From Faecalibacterium gallinarum (GTDB lineage Bacteria > Bacillota > Clostridia > Oscillospirales > Ruminococcaceae): DNA of 64,000 nt. Below are positions 52,565 to 62,546 of the stretch, piece by piece (the stretch's first letter is position 1; every line of letters begins with the position of its first letter). Under the pieces are notes generated by a model. The model was not told the DNA's origin and searched no databases. It saw nothing but the letters and a program-made list of their open reading frames with translations. The translations under genes were made by a program, and so were the position numbers. Where the stretch lies: contig NZ_BQKV01000007.1 of NCBI RefSeq assembly GCF_022180365.1, forward strand, positions 1 to 64,000. Direction: 5' to 3'.

Positions 52565-54226
52565 TCAGAACAGGCCGCTGATCTTACCCTCGGCGTCCAC
52601 GTCGATGTTGACGGCAGCGGGCTTCTTGGGCAGGCCGGGCATGGTCATGATGCTGCCGCAGATGACCACCACAAAGCCGGCGCCGGCGGACAGCCGCACC
52701 TCCCGCACCTCCATGGTGAAACCGGTGGGGGCGGCCAGGAGCTTGGCGTTATCCGAGAAGCTGTACTGAGTCTTGGCGATGCAGACGGGCAGGTTGCCGT
52801 AGCCCATCTCGGTCAGTTCGGCCAGGGTCTTGCTGGCGGCGGCGCTGTAATTGACCCCGTCGGCCCGGTAGATCTTGGTGGCCACCGCGTTGATCTTGTC
52901 CTTCAGGGACATTTCCAGGGGGTAGGTGTACTGGATGGGCCGGTCCTCCATGATCTCCAGAACCTTCTCGGCCAGAGCCTTGCCGCCCTCGCCGCCCTTG
53001 GCGAAGACCTCGCTCAGGACACAGGGCACGCCCTGCTCGGCGCAGTACTGCTCGACGAAAGCCTGCTCCTCAGCGGTGTCGGTGGGGAAGGCGTTGATGG
53101 CCACCACCACCGGCAGGCCAAAGCCGTTTTTCAGGTTGTCAATGTGGCGGCCCAGGTTGGCGATGCCCTTCTGAACGGCCTCCAGGTTGGGGGTGTTCAG
53201 GTCGGCCTTGGCCACCCCGCCGTGGCTCTTGAGGGCCCGGACGGTGGCCACCAGGACGCAGGCCGAGGGGGCAATGCCCGCGTAGCGGCACTTGATGTCC
53301 AGGAACTTCTCTGCGCCCAGGTCGGCGCCGAAGCCCGCCTCGGTGATGACGTAGTCCGCCAGAGAGAGGCTCAGTTTGGTGGCCAGCACGCTGTTGCAGC
53401 CGTGGGCGATGTTGGCGAAGGGGCCGCCGTGGATGATGGCGGGGTTATTCTCCAGGGTCTGGACCAGGTTGGGGTCGATGGCGTCCTTCAGCAGGGCGGT
53501 CATGGCGCCCGCTGCGCCGATCTCACCGGCGGTCACCGGCTTGCCGTCGTAGGTGTAGGCGCAGACGATCCGGCTCAGCCGCTCTTTCAGGTCGGAGATG
53601 CTGGTGGCCAGGCAGAAGATGGCCATAATCTCGCTGGCCACGGTGATGTCAAAGCCGTCCTCCCGGGGGGTGCCGTTAACCTTGCCGCCCAGGCCGTCCA
53701 CGATGAACCGCAGCTGCCGGTCGTTCATGTCCATGCAGCGCTTCCAGGTGATCCGGCGGGGGTCGATGTTCAGGGGGTTGCCCTGCTGGATGCTGTTGTC
53801 GATCATGGCAGCCAGCAGGTTATTGGCGGTGCCGATGGCGTGCAGGTCGCCGGTGAAGTGGAGGTTGATGTCCTCCATGGGGACAACCTGGGCGTAGCCG
53901 CCGCCGGCCGCGCCGCCCTTGATGCCGAAGACAGGGCCCAGCGAGGGCTCACGCAGGCAGAGCATGGTCTTTTTGCCCAGGGCGCACATGGCGTCGGCCA
54001 GGCCCACGCTGGTGGTGGTCTTGCCCTCGCCGGCGGGGGTGGGGCTGATGGCCGTGACCAGGATCAGCTTGCCCTGCTTTTCGGCCGAGTGGATCAGCCG
54101 GTGGTTGATCTTTGCCTTATAGCGGCCGTAAGGGATCACGTCCTCGTCCTTGAGGCCGAGGCAGGCAGCGATCTCGGTGATGGGTTTCATGGTGGCTTCC
54201 TGTGCGATCTGGATATCGGATTTCAT
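52565..54226 (-). CDS. fhs: Formate--tetrahydrofolate ligase
   Basis: The 553-residue enzyme makes 10-formyltetrahydrofolate from formate, THF and ATP, feeding purine synthesis and one-carbon metabolism. The ATP loop [14 protein letters not shown] lies near residue 48, followed by [23 protein letters not shown]-type motif, here recognisable as [16 protein letters not shown]. Length is normal for the family. The ATG at 54226 has GGAAAGGAG ten bases upstream. Expression is probably controlled by the ZTP riboswitch and terminator directly upstream. Confidence 0.97.
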   Translation of the reverse strand: MKSDIQIAQEATMKPITEIAACLGLKDEDVIPYGRYKAKINHRLIHSAEKQGKLILVTAISPTPAGEGKTTTSVGLADAMCALGKKTMLCLREPSLGPVFGIKGGAAGGGYAQVVPMEDINLHFTGDLHAIGTANNLLAAMIDNSIQQGNPLNIDPRRITWKRCMDMNDRQLRFIVDGLGGKVNGTPREDGFDITVASEIMAIFCLATSISDLKERLSRIVCAYTYDGKPVTAGEIGAAGAMTALLKDAIDPNLVQTLENNPAIIHGGPFANIAHGCNSVLATKLSLSLADYVITEAGFGADLGAEKFLDIKCRYAGIAPSACVLVATVRALKSHGGVAKADLNTPNLEAVQKGIANLGRHIDNLKNGFGLPVVVAINAFPTDTAEEQAFVEQYCAEQGVPCVLSEVFAKGGEGGKALAEKVLEIMEDRPIQYTYPLEMSLKDKINAVATKIYRADGVNYSAAASKTLAELTEMGYGNLPVCIAKTQYSFSDNAKLLAAPTGFTMEVREVRLSAGAGFVVVICGSIMTMPGLPKKPAAVNIDVDAEGKISGLF

Positions 54227-54273
54227 AGGGGCAGTTCTCCTTTCCATCGGCCGGGGGCGGGCCCGGCGGCACG

Positions 54274-54314
54274 AAAAAAGGGCAGCTTTACGCACTTACG
54301 GCGTAAGGCTGCCC
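54274..54314 (-). terminator. Regulated terminator of the ZTP riboswitch
   Basis: On the minus strand GGGCAGC (54308-54314) pairs with GCTGCCC (54280-54286), followed by six T (54274-54279). The 5' arm is part of the conserved 3' end of the aptamer, so ligand binding would prevent the terminator from forming. Confidence 0.85.
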
Positions 54315-54396
54315 AGACGGTCGACATTGAATCAAAAACCCTCCCCGCACTGTGGTGCTCCACAAGATTCCGTCAGCGGGCCAGAGTTCCTTACAG
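54303..54396 (-). promoter_or_regulatory. ZTP (pfl) riboswitch
   Basis: Read on the minus strand, GTAAGG (54389-54394) pairs with CCTTAC (54303-54308) as P1. It is followed by CTCTGGC, the P2 stem with a TGTGG/CCACA top and GCGGGGAG, then a linker and the hallmark CGACCGTCTGGGCA. This order matches the pfl/ZTP motif, which senses ZMP/ZTP, an alarm for low 10-formyl-THF. Control of fhs is its best-known use. The overlap with a terminator implies transcriptional control, with ligand turning the gene on. Confidence 0.88.
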
Positions 54397-54400
54397 GACT

Positions 54401-54430
54401 AAGATAGCATAGTTGGGCCGAATTTGTCAA
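54401..54430 (-). promoter_or_regulatory. Promoter of fhs
   Basis: On the minus strand TTGACA (54425-54430), 18 bases and TATCTT (54401-54406) place the transcript start a few bases before the riboswitch. Confidence 0.65.
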
Positions 54431-54463
54431 GGAGAATTCTGCCGGGAAAAAGCCCCGCCCCTT

Positions 54464-54491
54464 TTGCATTTTCCGGCGTTTGTGCTATACT
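54464..54491 (+). promoter_or_regulatory. Promoter of the cysteine desulfurase-thiI genes
   Basis: TTGCAT (54464-54469), 16 bases and an extended -10 TGCTATACT (TATACT at 54486-54491) lie about 65 bases before the desulfurase gene. Confidence 0.65.
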
Positions 54492-54554
54492 TATATACTA
54501 AGAAATTCTGCGGATTTTCAAACCCAAGAGAAGAATAAGAAAGCGGAAAACACT

Positions 54555-55706
54555 ATGCTTTATAACCCTGAGTTACATTATCTGGACAACGCGGCCACCA
54601 CCATTGTCGCCCCCGAGGTGGCGGACGTGATCGACAAGGCCATGCGGGAGCACTGGGCCAACCCCTCCAGCCTGTACGGCCCCGGCGCCCGCAGCGAGGA
54701 GGCCCTAAACGCCGCCCGGGCCGCCGTGGCCCGGACCCTGGGCTGCAAGAGCCGGGAGCTGTATTTCACCTCCTGCGGCTCAGAGTCCAACAACCTGGCC
54801 ATCTTCGGCGGGGTGCAGACCAAGACCTTCGGCAAAGGGGTGGTGGTCTCGGGCTTTGAGCACCCCAGCGTCCAGCGCCCTATGGAGCGGCTGGCCGAGA
54901 TGGGCTACGATGTGACCGTCGTCCCCCCCGAGCCGGACGGGCGGCTGAACGTGGACAAAATGCTGGCCCACGTCAACCGCTCCACCGTCCTGGTGGCCTG
55001 CATGATGGTCAACAACGAGACCGGCGCCCGCTGCGATGTGGAAAAGCTGGCCGCCGGGGTCAAGAAGATCAGTTCCCGGACCATGGTCCATGTGGACGCC
55101 GTCCAGGCCTGGATGCGGCTGCCCATCAAGCTGGCCAACATCGACTCCATGGCCATCAGCGGCCACAAAATCCACGCCCCCAAGGGGATCGGCGCGCTGT
55201 ATCTCAGCGACAGCCTGGCCCAGAGCTTCCGGCCGCCCTACCTCGGCGGCGAGCAGGAGCGGGGCAAGCGCCCCGGCACCGAGAACCTGCCCTATGCGTT
55301 GGGCCTGGCTGCGGCGGCCACTCGTCTGGCCGGGAACATGAAGGCCCGGCAGGAGAAGGTCCGGTCCCTGAATGAACAGCTCCGGGCGGGGCTGGCGGCC
55401 TTCCCTGAGATCGAGATCAACAGCCCCGAGGGATCGGTGCCCGAGGTGCTGAATTTCAGCGAGAACTGCATCAAGAGCGAGACCATGCTGGCCTTCCTGG
55501 CGGAGAAACAGATCTATGTCTCCTCGGCCAGCGCCTGCGGGCGGGGCCAGCCCAGCCACACCCTGGCCGCCATGGGCCGCTCGCCCCTGGCCATCGACAC
55601 TGCCATCCGGGTGTCTTTCTGCGCCGACAACACCCCCGAGGATGTGGACGCCTTCCTCAACCGGCTGGAGGACGGGATGAAGCACCTCCAGAGAATCCAC
55701 AAGTAA
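54555..55706 (+). CDS. Cysteine desulfurase (NifS/IscS type)
   Basis: The 383-residue PLP enzyme takes sulfur from cysteine as a persulfide. LDNAATT at residues 9-15, FTSCGSESNNLAI, the PLP lysine in SGHKIHAPKG and the catalytic Cys in SSASACGRGQ are present. It lies 18 bases before thiI, so it most likely serves as the sulfur donor for tRNA 4-thiouridine, as NifZ does in Bacillus subtilis. The ATG at 54555 has only a weak purine-rich ribosome-binding site. Confidence 0.93.
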   Translation: MLYNPELHYLDNAATTIVAPEVADVIDKAMREHWANPSSLYGPGARSEEALNAARAAVARTLGCKSRELYFTSCGSESNNLAIFGGVQTKTFGKGVVVSGFEHPSVQRPMERLAEMGYDVTVVPPEPDGRLNVDKMLAHVNRSTVLVACMMVNNETGARCDVEKLAAGVKKISSRTMVHVDAVQAWMRLPIKLANIDSMAISGHKIHAPKGIGALYLSDSLAQSFRPPYLGGEQERGKRPGTENLPYALGLAAAATRLAGNMKARQEKVRSLNEQLRAGLAAFPEIEINSPEGSVPEVLNFSENCIKSETMLAFLAEKQIYVSSASACGRGQPSHTLAAMGRSPLAIDTAIRVSFCADNTPEDVDAFLNRLEDGMKHLQRIHK

Positions 55707-55724
55707 ACATTCAGGAGAAATACC

Positions 55725-56921
55725 ATGCATGAAGTGATTATGGGCTACCAGGGGGAGATGTCCCTCAAGGGCCTCAACCGCAACCAGTTTGAATCGGCGC
55801 TGATGAAGATTCTGCGCTACCGCCTCAAGACGGTGGGACAGTTCAAGATCTACTGTGCCCAGTCCACCTTCTATATGGAGCCAGAGGAAGAGGGCATCGA
55901 CATGGACCTGGCCTTCGAGCGGGTGTCCAAGGTATTCGGCCTGGCCGCCGTCAGCCGCAGCGTGGTCTGTGAGAAGGACTTTGACACCATCTGCCGGACG
56001 GCGGAGGAATACCTGGGGGAGAGCCTGCGGGGCATCCGCACCTTTAAGGTGGAGGCCCGCCGGGCGGACAAAACCTTCCCCATGACCAGCCCCGAACTGA
56101 TGCGGGAGCTGGGCGCCTATCTGCTGGGCAAACACAACTACCTGCGGGTGGACGTCCGCCAGCCCCAGTTTAAAGTCATCGTCGAGATCCGGGACCATGG
56201 CGCCTACATCCACGGGCCCAAGGTCCCCGGCGAGGGCGGCCTGCCGGTGGGCACCAGCGGCCGGGCTTTGAATATGCTCTCGGGCGGCATCGACAGCCCG
56301 GTGGCCGCTTACCGGATGGCCAAGCGGGGCCTGGGGCTCGATCACATCCACTTCGCCTCGCCCCCCTATACCTCCGAGCGGGCCAAGCTCAAGGTCAAGG
56401 CCCTGGCCCAGCTGACCTCGGTTTACACCGGCAGCTGCAACCTGTTTGTGGTGCCCTACACCCGGCCCCAGGAGTACATCCGGGACAACGCCCCCGCCAT
56501 GCTCTTCACGGTGCTGATGCGCCGTAGCATGATGCGGATTGCCAATATCATCGCCAAAAAGCAGGGCTGTGAGGCCCTGATTACCGGTGAGAGCCTGGCC
56601 CAGGTGGCCAGCCAGACCGTCAAGGCCATCCAGTGCACCGACGCGGCCCAGGATCTGCCCATCCTGCGGCCCCTGATCGGCATGGACAAGACCGAGATCA
56701 TCGAGACTTCCCGGCATATCAACACCTTCGAAACCAGCATCCTGCCCTATGAGGACTGCTGCACCATCTTCACCCCGCCCCACCCGAAGATCCGCCCCGA
56801 GCTGGCCGAGATTCTGGAAGCCGAGGCCCAGATGCCCGAACTGGCAGCCCTGGAGGCCGAGGCGGCCCAGCAGACCGAGCGGATCCGGATTCGGATGGAC
56901 GACGTGGTGGATTTTGAATAA
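55725..56921 (+). CDS. thiI: tRNA 4-thiouridine synthase ThiI
   Basis: The 398-residue enzyme adenylates U8 of tRNA and inserts sulfur. The order is an N-terminal ferredoxin-like domain, THUMP (about residues 60-165) and the PP-loop domain with LSGGIDSPVAA near residue 184. There is no C-terminal rhodanese domain, typical of Firmicutes, where a dedicated NifS-type desulfurase supplies sulfur; that gene is directly upstream. CAGGAG precedes the ATG. Confidence 0.96.
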   Translation: MHEVIMGYQGEMSLKGLNRNQFESALMKILRYRLKTVGQFKIYCAQSTFYMEPEEEGIDMDLAFERVSKVFGLAAVSRSVVCEKDFDTICRTAEEYLGESLRGIRTFKVEARRADKTFPMTSPELMRELGAYLLGKHNYLRVDVRQPQFKVIVEIRDHGAYIHGPKVPGEGGLPVGTSGRALNMLSGGIDSPVAAYRMAKRGLGLDHIHFASPPYTSERAKLKVKALAQLTSVYTGSCNLFVVPYTRPQEYIRDNAPAMLFTVLMRRSMMRIANIIAKKQGCEALITGESLAQVASQTVKAIQCTDAAQDLPILRPLIGMDKTEIIETSRHINTFETSILPYEDCCTIFTPPHPKIRPELAEILEAEAQMPELAALEAEAAQQTERIRIRMDDVVDFE

Positions 56922-56942
56922 GGGAAGGGGAGCGCAGCCAGA

Positions 56943-58262
56943 ATGACCGCAGAGATTATCAGCGTGGGGACCGAGCTTCTATTGGGGAACATCCTCAACA
57001 CCAACGCCCAGTATCTCAGCCGGGAGCTGGCGGCCCTGGGCATCACGGTCCAGCGCCAGAGCACCATTGGGGACAACCACGACCGGCTGGCCGACTGGGT
57101 CAAGGACGCAAAACAGCGGTGCGACCTGCTGGTGTTTACCGGGGGCCTCGGCCCCACCGCCGACGACCTGACCAAGGAGACGGTGGCCGCCTGCTACGGG
57201 GACAGCTTGGTCTTTGACCCCGAGGAATGGGAGAAGATCACCCGCTATTTTGCGGCCTCGGGCCGGGCCACCGCCCCCAACAACCGCAAACAGGCCATGG
57301 TCCCCGCCCGGGGCCAGAAGATCCCCAACCGCCACGGCACCGCTCCCGGCGCCTGGTTTGAGCAGGAGGGCCGATGCGCGGTGCTGATGCCCGGCGTGCC
57401 CCGAGAGATGAAAGCCATGTGGGAGGAGGAGGTCCGCCCCCGGCTGCTGGCGCGGCAGAACTCCACCCTCCACTCCCTGACCCTGCGGGTGCTGGGAGGC
57501 GAGAGCGACATCGAATACCGGGTGCGGCCCCTGCTGGAGAACGCCGACCCCACCGCCGCCATCTACTGCAAGACCGGCGAGTGCGAGATCCGGATCACCG
57601 CCCGGGCTGCCACCGACGCCGAAGGCCAGGAAAAATGCCGGGCCTATGCCAAGAAGTTCTATAATATTCTGGGGGATGCGGTGTATGATGAGGACGTGGC
57701 CGGGCTGGAGGAGACAGTGGTCCGCACCCTGAAAGAACAGGGGCTGACCATCGCCGCCGCCGAGAGCTGCACCGGCGGGCTGATCGCCCAGCGGCTGACA
57801 GCGGTGCCTGGTTCCAGCGAGGTGTTCGGCTATGGGTTCGTCACCTACTGGGCCGAGGCCAAAACCCGGCTGGTGGGGGTGGACCCGGCGGTGATCGACC
57901 GCTATAACGTGGTGTCGGCCCCGGTGGCGGCCCAGATGGCCGCCGGTACCTTGGAGGCTTCCGGGGCGGATATCGCCCTGAGCGTCACCGGCATCGCGGG
58001 CCCCACCGGCGGGGATGAAGTCCGGCCGGTGGGCACTGTCTATCTCGGCGCGGCCCGGGGGGATACGGTTTATCTGAAAAAGCTGCACGTCTCCCGGCCC
58101 GACCGGGCACTGGTGCGGGCCCGGTCGGCCCAGGCGGCCCTGGAATTGGCCCTCCGGCTGGCCCAGGGGAAGATCCCCGCAGGGACCCGGGCACTGCCCC
58201 GGGCAGCCTGCCGGGACGACCAGGCCCTGGCCGAGCTGGACGCAGCATTTTTGAGCGAATAA
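56943..58262 (+). CDS. cinA: CinA family protein with C-terminal nicotinamide-nucleotide amidase domain
   Basis: The 439-residue protein has an N-terminal MoaB/MptB-like domain (SVGTELLLGNILNTN, FTGGLGPTADDLT) and a C-terminal PncC-type domain (AAAESCTGGLIAQRLT, then SVTGIAGPTGGD). CinA proteins hydrolyse ADP-ribose and deamidate NMN in pyridine nucleotide recycling and are often competence-induced. The final 40 residues are a non-conserved extension. It lies 21 bases after thiI with AAGGGGAG before the ATG. Confidence 0.93.
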   Translation: MTAEIISVGTELLLGNILNTNAQYLSRELAALGITVQRQSTIGDNHDRLADWVKDAKQRCDLLVFTGGLGPTADDLTKETVAACYGDSLVFDPEEWEKITRYFAASGRATAPNNRKQAMVPARGQKIPNRHGTAPGAWFEQEGRCAVLMPGVPREMKAMWEEEVRPRLLARQNSTLHSLTLRVLGGESDIEYRVRPLLENADPTAAIYCKTGECEIRITARAATDAEGQEKCRAYAKKFYNILGDAVYDEDVAGLEETVVRTLKEQGLTIAAAESCTGGLIAQRLTAVPGSSEVFGYGFVTYWAEAKTRLVGVDPAVIDRYNVVSAPVAAQMAAGTLEASGADIALSVTGIAGPTGGDEVRPVGTVYLGAARGDTVYLKKLHVSRPDRALVRARSAQAALELALRLAQGKIPAGTRALPRAACRDDQALAELDAAFLSE

Positions 58263-58294
58263 AGGCGGCCCCTGGGCCGCGGGGGTGGAGAGCA

Positions 58295-59398
58295 ATGAGT
58301 GAGGAAGCAAAACAGATCGGCTGTGTGCTGCGGATTTTTGGTGCGCCGCAGATGGCGGTACAGCAGGCGGTGGCGGGCTTTCCGGCGGGGTGGAACCTCT
58401 GCCGGGTGCGGTGCATGAGCCGGGGCGGCGAGACCCTGGTGGCTCTCACAGCCGAGGATAAGGCCGGGCTGACCCGGGCCGAGCAGAGCCTGCGGACCTG
58501 TTTCCCCGGGGACCTTTACGCCCAGGGGGACACCGATCTGGCGGCCTGTACGGTGCGGACCCTGGAACAGCACAAGCAGCTGCTGGTCTGTGCCGATGCC
58601 GCCGCCGGGGCCCTGGTGGAGCCCCGGCTGGAAGCCATCGCGGCGGCCGAAAAGATCTTTGATTTTGGCTCCGAGAGCTACACCCACCCCCAGCGGGGAC
58701 CCCGGATTCGGGAGTTGGCCGAGAAGATCGCCGCCAAGACCGAGGGCGGCCCGGTGCATCAGGCCGCAGCCCGTCTGCGGGCGGCCTGCCGGGTGGCCGA
58801 GGCCGATCTGGCGGCGGCCTGCGTGGAGAAGGAGGGCGGGGCCCTGCTTCTGGTGGGGGGCCGGAAAAATGGATATTGGCTCCGGGCGGTTTGGGAGAGC
58901 GAGAACCCCGGCCTCTGGCTGCTGGATATGATCCGGCGGGCGGCGGCGGGCCTGCCCCAGGCCCAGGGTACCCGCTGGGTCAAGTATGGCGCAGACTTGC
59001 CGGAGGAACTCTCCCACCTGCCCCAGCGCCCCGTCGATGCCCCGGAGCAGGGAGAGAAAACCCCCGCCCCGGCGGCATCGGAGGAAACCCCGGCGGAAGG
59101 GGACAAACCCTCGGAACCCTCAAAAGAGGCCCCAAACCCGGAAGCCTGGGTGCCGGAGCGCAACGAACCCCTGCCCCGGCCCGACCCCGCCCCAGCGGCG
59201 GTGGAACCGCCCAAAAAGGGCAGCGGCCGGAAATGGCTGGGCCGGCTGCTGGTGCTGCTGTTGCTGGTTGTAATGGCGGCCCTGGGGGCGGCCTGGTACT
59301 ACACCGGCGGCGACCTGACGGCCCTGCCCGAGCTTTTGGGCATCAAGGAGTTCAGCCTCTCGGGGGCGTCCCTGATGGAGATATTCTTTATAAGATAA
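58295..59398 (+). CDS. Tail-anchored protein of unknown function downstream of cinA
   Basis: I do not recognise this 367-residue product. The soluble N-terminal part (about residues 1-230) has mixed alpha/beta character, with a conserved-looking stretch FDFGSESYTHPQRGPRIREL and a second one LLLVGGRKNGYWLRAVWE. A Pro/Glu-rich linker follows (about 235-310). One membrane segment (about 318-338) is near the C-terminus, ending in a short extracytoplasmic tail. The bulk is therefore predicted to be cytoplasmic. GGGTGGAG precedes the ATG. The gene follows cinA by 32 bases, so it is probably cotranscribed. Confidence 0.7.
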   Translation: MSEEAKQIGCVLRIFGAPQMAVQQAVAGFPAGWNLCRVRCMSRGGETLVALTAEDKAGLTRAEQSLRTCFPGDLYAQGDTDLAACTVRTLEQHKQLLVCADAAAGALVEPRLEAIAAAEKIFDFGSESYTHPQRGPRIRELAEKIAAKTEGGPVHQAAARLRAACRVAEADLAAACVEKEGGALLLVGGRKNGYWLRAVWESENPGLWLLDMIRRAAAGLPQAQGTRWVKYGADLPEELSHLPQRPVDAPEQGEKTPAPAASEETPAEGDKPSEPSKEAPNPEAWVPERNEPLPRPDPAPAAVEPPKKGSGRKWLGRLLVLLLLVVMAALGAAWYYTGGDLTALPELLGIKEFSLSGASLMEIFFIR

Positions 59399-59402
59399 AC
59401 GA

Positions 59403-59443
59403 ACCGGAGGCCCGGCAGCGTCTAAAGCTGCCGGGCCTCCGGT
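59403..59443. terminator. Bidirectional terminator between the cinA operon and secA
   Basis: ACCGGAGGCCCGGCAGC and GCTGCCGGGCCTCCGGT form a perfect 17-base-pair stem with a seven-base loop between convergent genes. T-tails are short. Confidence 0.8.
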
Positions 59444-59459
59444 TTATCATTTGATTGGA

Positions 59460-62294
59460 TTAGCTGTTCTGGCCCTGTTCGGGGTGGTACTGGGCGCAGG
59501 TGCACTTTTTCCACTTCAGGCCGCTGCCGCAGGGGCAGGGGTCGTTCCGGCCGATCTTAATGATCCGCACCGGCTGGCCCTTGGGGGCACCCTGGGCCCG
59601 GGGCGCGCCGTTGCCGGGCACAAAGCCCTCGCCCACCGGCCGGGCCACCTGCTCCCGCTTGGGGGCCACGCCTGCCTGGCGCACCTCGATCATCAGCAGC
59701 ATCTTGATGCTGTCCTCCCGGATGGAGTCCACCATCTGGTCGAACATGTCAAAGCCCTCGATCCGGTATTCCACCACCGGGTCTTTCTGGCCGTAGCCCC
59801 GCAGGCCGATGCCCTGGCGCAGCTGGTCCATGTTGTCGATGTGGTCCATCCAGTAACGGTCCACGCATTTCAAAAGGCAGATGCGCTCCAGCTCCCGCAT
59901 CAGGGGGGTGCCGTAGCGGGCCTCCTTGTCGGCCAGGATCTTCATGCCCCGGTCATAGAGGGCATCGGCGATCCCCTCCCGGGAGATGTGGTCGTAGTCC
60001 TCCACCGTGTAGCGGAAGTCCTCGTCCTTGGTCAGCCAGCCCGCATAGTGGCGGCGCAGGGCGCCGAAATCCCACTCGTCCTTCACGTCCCCGGCCAGGA
60101 ACTGCTTGCAGCTGGAATCGATGTTCTCCCGCAGCATGTTGTGCATCTCGGCGCTGATGTCCTCGCCGTCCAGCACCTTCCGCCGCTGACCGTAGATGAT
60201 CTCGCGCTGCTGGTTCATGACGTCGTCGTACCGCAGAACGTTTTTGCGGATCTCGAAGTTGCGGCCCTCCAGCTTCTTCTGGGCGCTCTCGATGGTGCTG
60301 GTGACCATTCGGTTCTCGATGGGGGTGTCCTCGTCCAGACCCAGGCTGCCCATCAGGCCCTGGACCCGGTCGCCGCCGAAGAGGCGCATCAGGTCGTCCT
60401 CCAGGCTCAGGTAGAAGCGGGAGGCGCCGGGGTCGCCCTGGCGGCCCGCACGGCCACGCAGCTGGTTGTCGATCCGGCGGCTCTCGTGCCGCTCGGTGCC
60501 GATGATGAACAGGCCGCCCGCGGCGCGGACTTCCTCGGCCTCGTCGGCGATCTCGGCTTTATACTTTGCGTATAGTTCGTCGAACCGGGCCCGGGCCGCC
60601 AGGATGTTCTGGTCCTGGGTGTCGCCGTGGCCGTTGGCCTCGGTGAGCAGCAGCTCCACCTCCTCGGGCAGAGCCTCCTGGGGGGCGTCGGGGTTCAGCA
60701 GATTTTCGCAGAAATGCTCTTTCCGCATCTGGGCCTTGGCCATATACTCGGCGTTGCCGCCCAGCATGATATCGGTGCCGCGGCCCGCCATGTTGGTGGC
60801 GATGGTGATGGCGCCCTTCTTGCCGGCCTGGGCGACGATCTCAGCCTCCCGCTCGTGGTTCTTGGCGTTCAGCACGTTGAAGTCCCGGGTGTGGCGCTGG
60901 AGCATCTTGGCCAGCAGCTCGCTCTTTTCCACGCTGACGGTGCCCACCAGAACGGGCTGGCCCTTCTCGTGGCACTCCATCACCTGGCGGATGACGGCGT
61001 TATACTTGCCGTTTACCGTCTTGTACACCGCGTCGGGATAGTCCTTGCGGATATTGGGCCGGTTGGTGGGGACGGTGACGATGTTCAGGCCGTAAATCTC
61101 GGTGAACTCGGTGGCCTCGGTCTTGGCGGTACCGGTCATGCCCGAGAGCTTTTTGTACATGCGGAAATAGTTCTGGAAGGTGATGGTGGCCAGGGTCTTG
61201 CTCTCGGCGGCGATCTTGACCCCTTCCTTGGCCTCGATGGCCTGGTGTAGACCCTCGTTGTACCGGCGGCCGATCATCAACCGGCCGGTGAACTCGTCCA
61301 CGATCACCACCTGGCCGTCCTTGATGACGTAGTCGATGTCCTTCTGCATCACGCCGTAAGCCTTGATGGCCTGGTCGATGTGGTGGGCCAGGGTCATGTT
61401 CTCGGCGGCGGCCAGGTTCTCGACCTTAAAGTAGGCCTCGGCCTTCTGGATGCCGCTGGCAGTCAGGGTGCAGGTCTTGTGCTTTTCGTCCACCACATAA
61501 TCGCCGTCGGCCTGTTCGTCGGCGGCCACCTTGTCTTGAAGCTCGACGACGACGCTCTTGCGCAGGGTGCGGACGAACCGGTCCACCTGGGTGTACAGGC
61601 TGGAAGAGTCCTCGCCCCGGCCCGAGATGATCAGGGGGGTACGGGCCTCGTCGATCAGGATGGAGTCCACCTCGTCCACGATGGCGTAGGCGTGGCCCCG
61701 CTGGACCATGTTGACCTTGTAGGTCACCATGTTGTCCCGCAGGTAGTCGAAACCGAATTCGTTGTTGGTGCCGTAGGTGATATCCGAGTTATAGGCCTTG
61801 CGGCGGGCGTTGCCGTCCATGCCCTGGGCGATCAGACCCACCGACAGCCCCAGCCAGCGGTAGAGTTTGCCCATCCACTCGCTGTCACGCTTGGCCAGGT
61901 AGTCGTTGACGGTAACGATGTGCACCCCCTCGCCGGTCAGGGCGTTCAGGTAGGCGGGCAGGGTAGCCACCAGGGTTTTGCCCTCGCCGGTCTGCATCTC
62001 GGCGATGCACCCCCGGTGCAGGGCGATGCCGCCGGTGATCTGGACCGGGAAGTGCTTCATCCCCAGCACACGCCAGGCGGCCTCCCGGCAGACGGCAAAG
62101 GCGTCGGGCAGGATGTCGTCCAGGGTTTCGCCCCCGGCCAGCCGGGCCTTGAGGGCGGGGGTCTGGGCCTGAAGCTCGCTGTCGGAGAGGGCCTGGTATT
62201 TGGATTCCAGATCCAGGACCTTCTGGGTAAGGGGTTTAATCTTCTTCAGCTCCCGGTCGGAGAAGCTGCCAAAGAGTTTTTCGGCAAAGGACAT
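59460..62294 (-). CDS. secA: Preprotein translocase ATPase SecA
   Basis: The 944-residue motor drives proteins through SecYEG. Walker A is [10 protein letters not shown] (about residues 101-110), motif II is [18 protein letters not shown], and the late helicase motif is [12 protein letters not shown]. The C-terminal zinc-binding tail [14 protein letters not shown] is intact (about residues 920-933), the part that contacts SecB or phospholipid. The ATG at 62294 has GAGGTG seven bases upstream. It is larger than B. subtilis SecA because of insertions in the middle. Confidence 0.97.
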   Translation of the reverse strand: MSFAEKLFGSFSDRELKKIKPLTQKVLDLESKYQALSDSELQAQTPALKARLAGGETLDDILPDAFAVCREAAWRVLGMKHFPVQITGGIALHRGCIAEMQTGEGKTLVATLPAYLNALTGEGVHIVTVNDYLAKRDSEWMGKLYRWLGLSVGLIAQGMDGNARRKAYNSDITYGTNNEFGFDYLRDNMVTYKVNMVQRGHAYAIVDEVDSILIDEARTPLIISGRGEDSSSLYTQVDRFVRTLRKSVVVELQDKVAADEQADGDYVVDEKHKTCTLTASGIQKAEAYFKVENLAAAENMTLAHHIDQAIKAYGVMQKDIDYVIKDGQVVIVDEFTGRLMIGRRYNEGLHQAIEAKEGVKIAAESKTLATITFQNYFRMYKKLSGMTGTAKTEATEFTEIYGLNIVTVPTNRPNIRKDYPDAVYKTVNGKYNAVIRQVMECHEKGQPVLVGTVSVEKSELLAKMLQRHTRDFNVLNAKNHEREAEIVAQAGKKGAITIATNMAGRGTDIMLGGNAEYMAKAQMRKEHFCENLLNPDAPQEALPEEVELLLTEANGHGDTQDQNILAARARFDELYAKYKAEIADEAEEVRAAGGLFIIGTERHESRRIDNQLRGRAGRQGDPGASRFYLSLEDDLMRLFGGDRVQGLMGSLGLDEDTPIENRMVTSTIESAQKKLEGRNFEIRKNVLRYDDVMNQQREIIYGQRRKVLDGEDISAEMHNMLRENIDSSCKQFLAGDVKDEWDFGALRRHYAGWLTKDEDFRYTVEDYDHISREGIADALYDRGMKILADKEARYGTPLMRELERICLLKCVDRYWMDHIDNMDQLRQGIGLRGYGQKDPVVEYRIEGFDMFDQMVDSIREDSIKMLLMIEVRQAGVAPKREQVARPVGEGFVPGNGAPRAQGAPKGQPVRIIKIGRNDPCPCGSGLKWKKCTCAQYHPEQGQNS

Positions 62295-62412
62295 ATTGGA
62301 ACACCTCAAATAAAACAGGTTCCGCGGGCGGCGGTTTTATCACACCCGGAAACGATACTTTTCATTTTTACTTATTTTGGCAGCGGGGCAGAGCCTGTCC
62401 CGCACTCTTATT

Positions 62413-62442
62413 ATGATACACCAAAGCACGAAAAAGTGTCAA
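62413..62442 (-). promoter_or_regulatory. Promoter of secA
   Basis: On the minus strand TTGACA (62437-62442), 18 bases and TATCAT (62413-62418) lie about 115 bases before secA. I see nothing else in the remaining leader (62295-62412). Confidence 0.65.
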
Positions 62443-62546
62443 ATCAACAAAGGGAATTCCGGCGTATTTTGCGTGAACTTTCTGTAAATTTGCAAAAAAA
62501 TGCGCCGCACGCAGAGCGCACAGCGCACAGAAAACCAAAAGGAGAT

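Noticed and set aside
52541-54412. Long plus-strand frame opposite fhs
   Set aside because: The minus strand holds an intact formate-tetrahydrofolate ligase. The plus frame also runs through the riboswitch, so it is not a gene.
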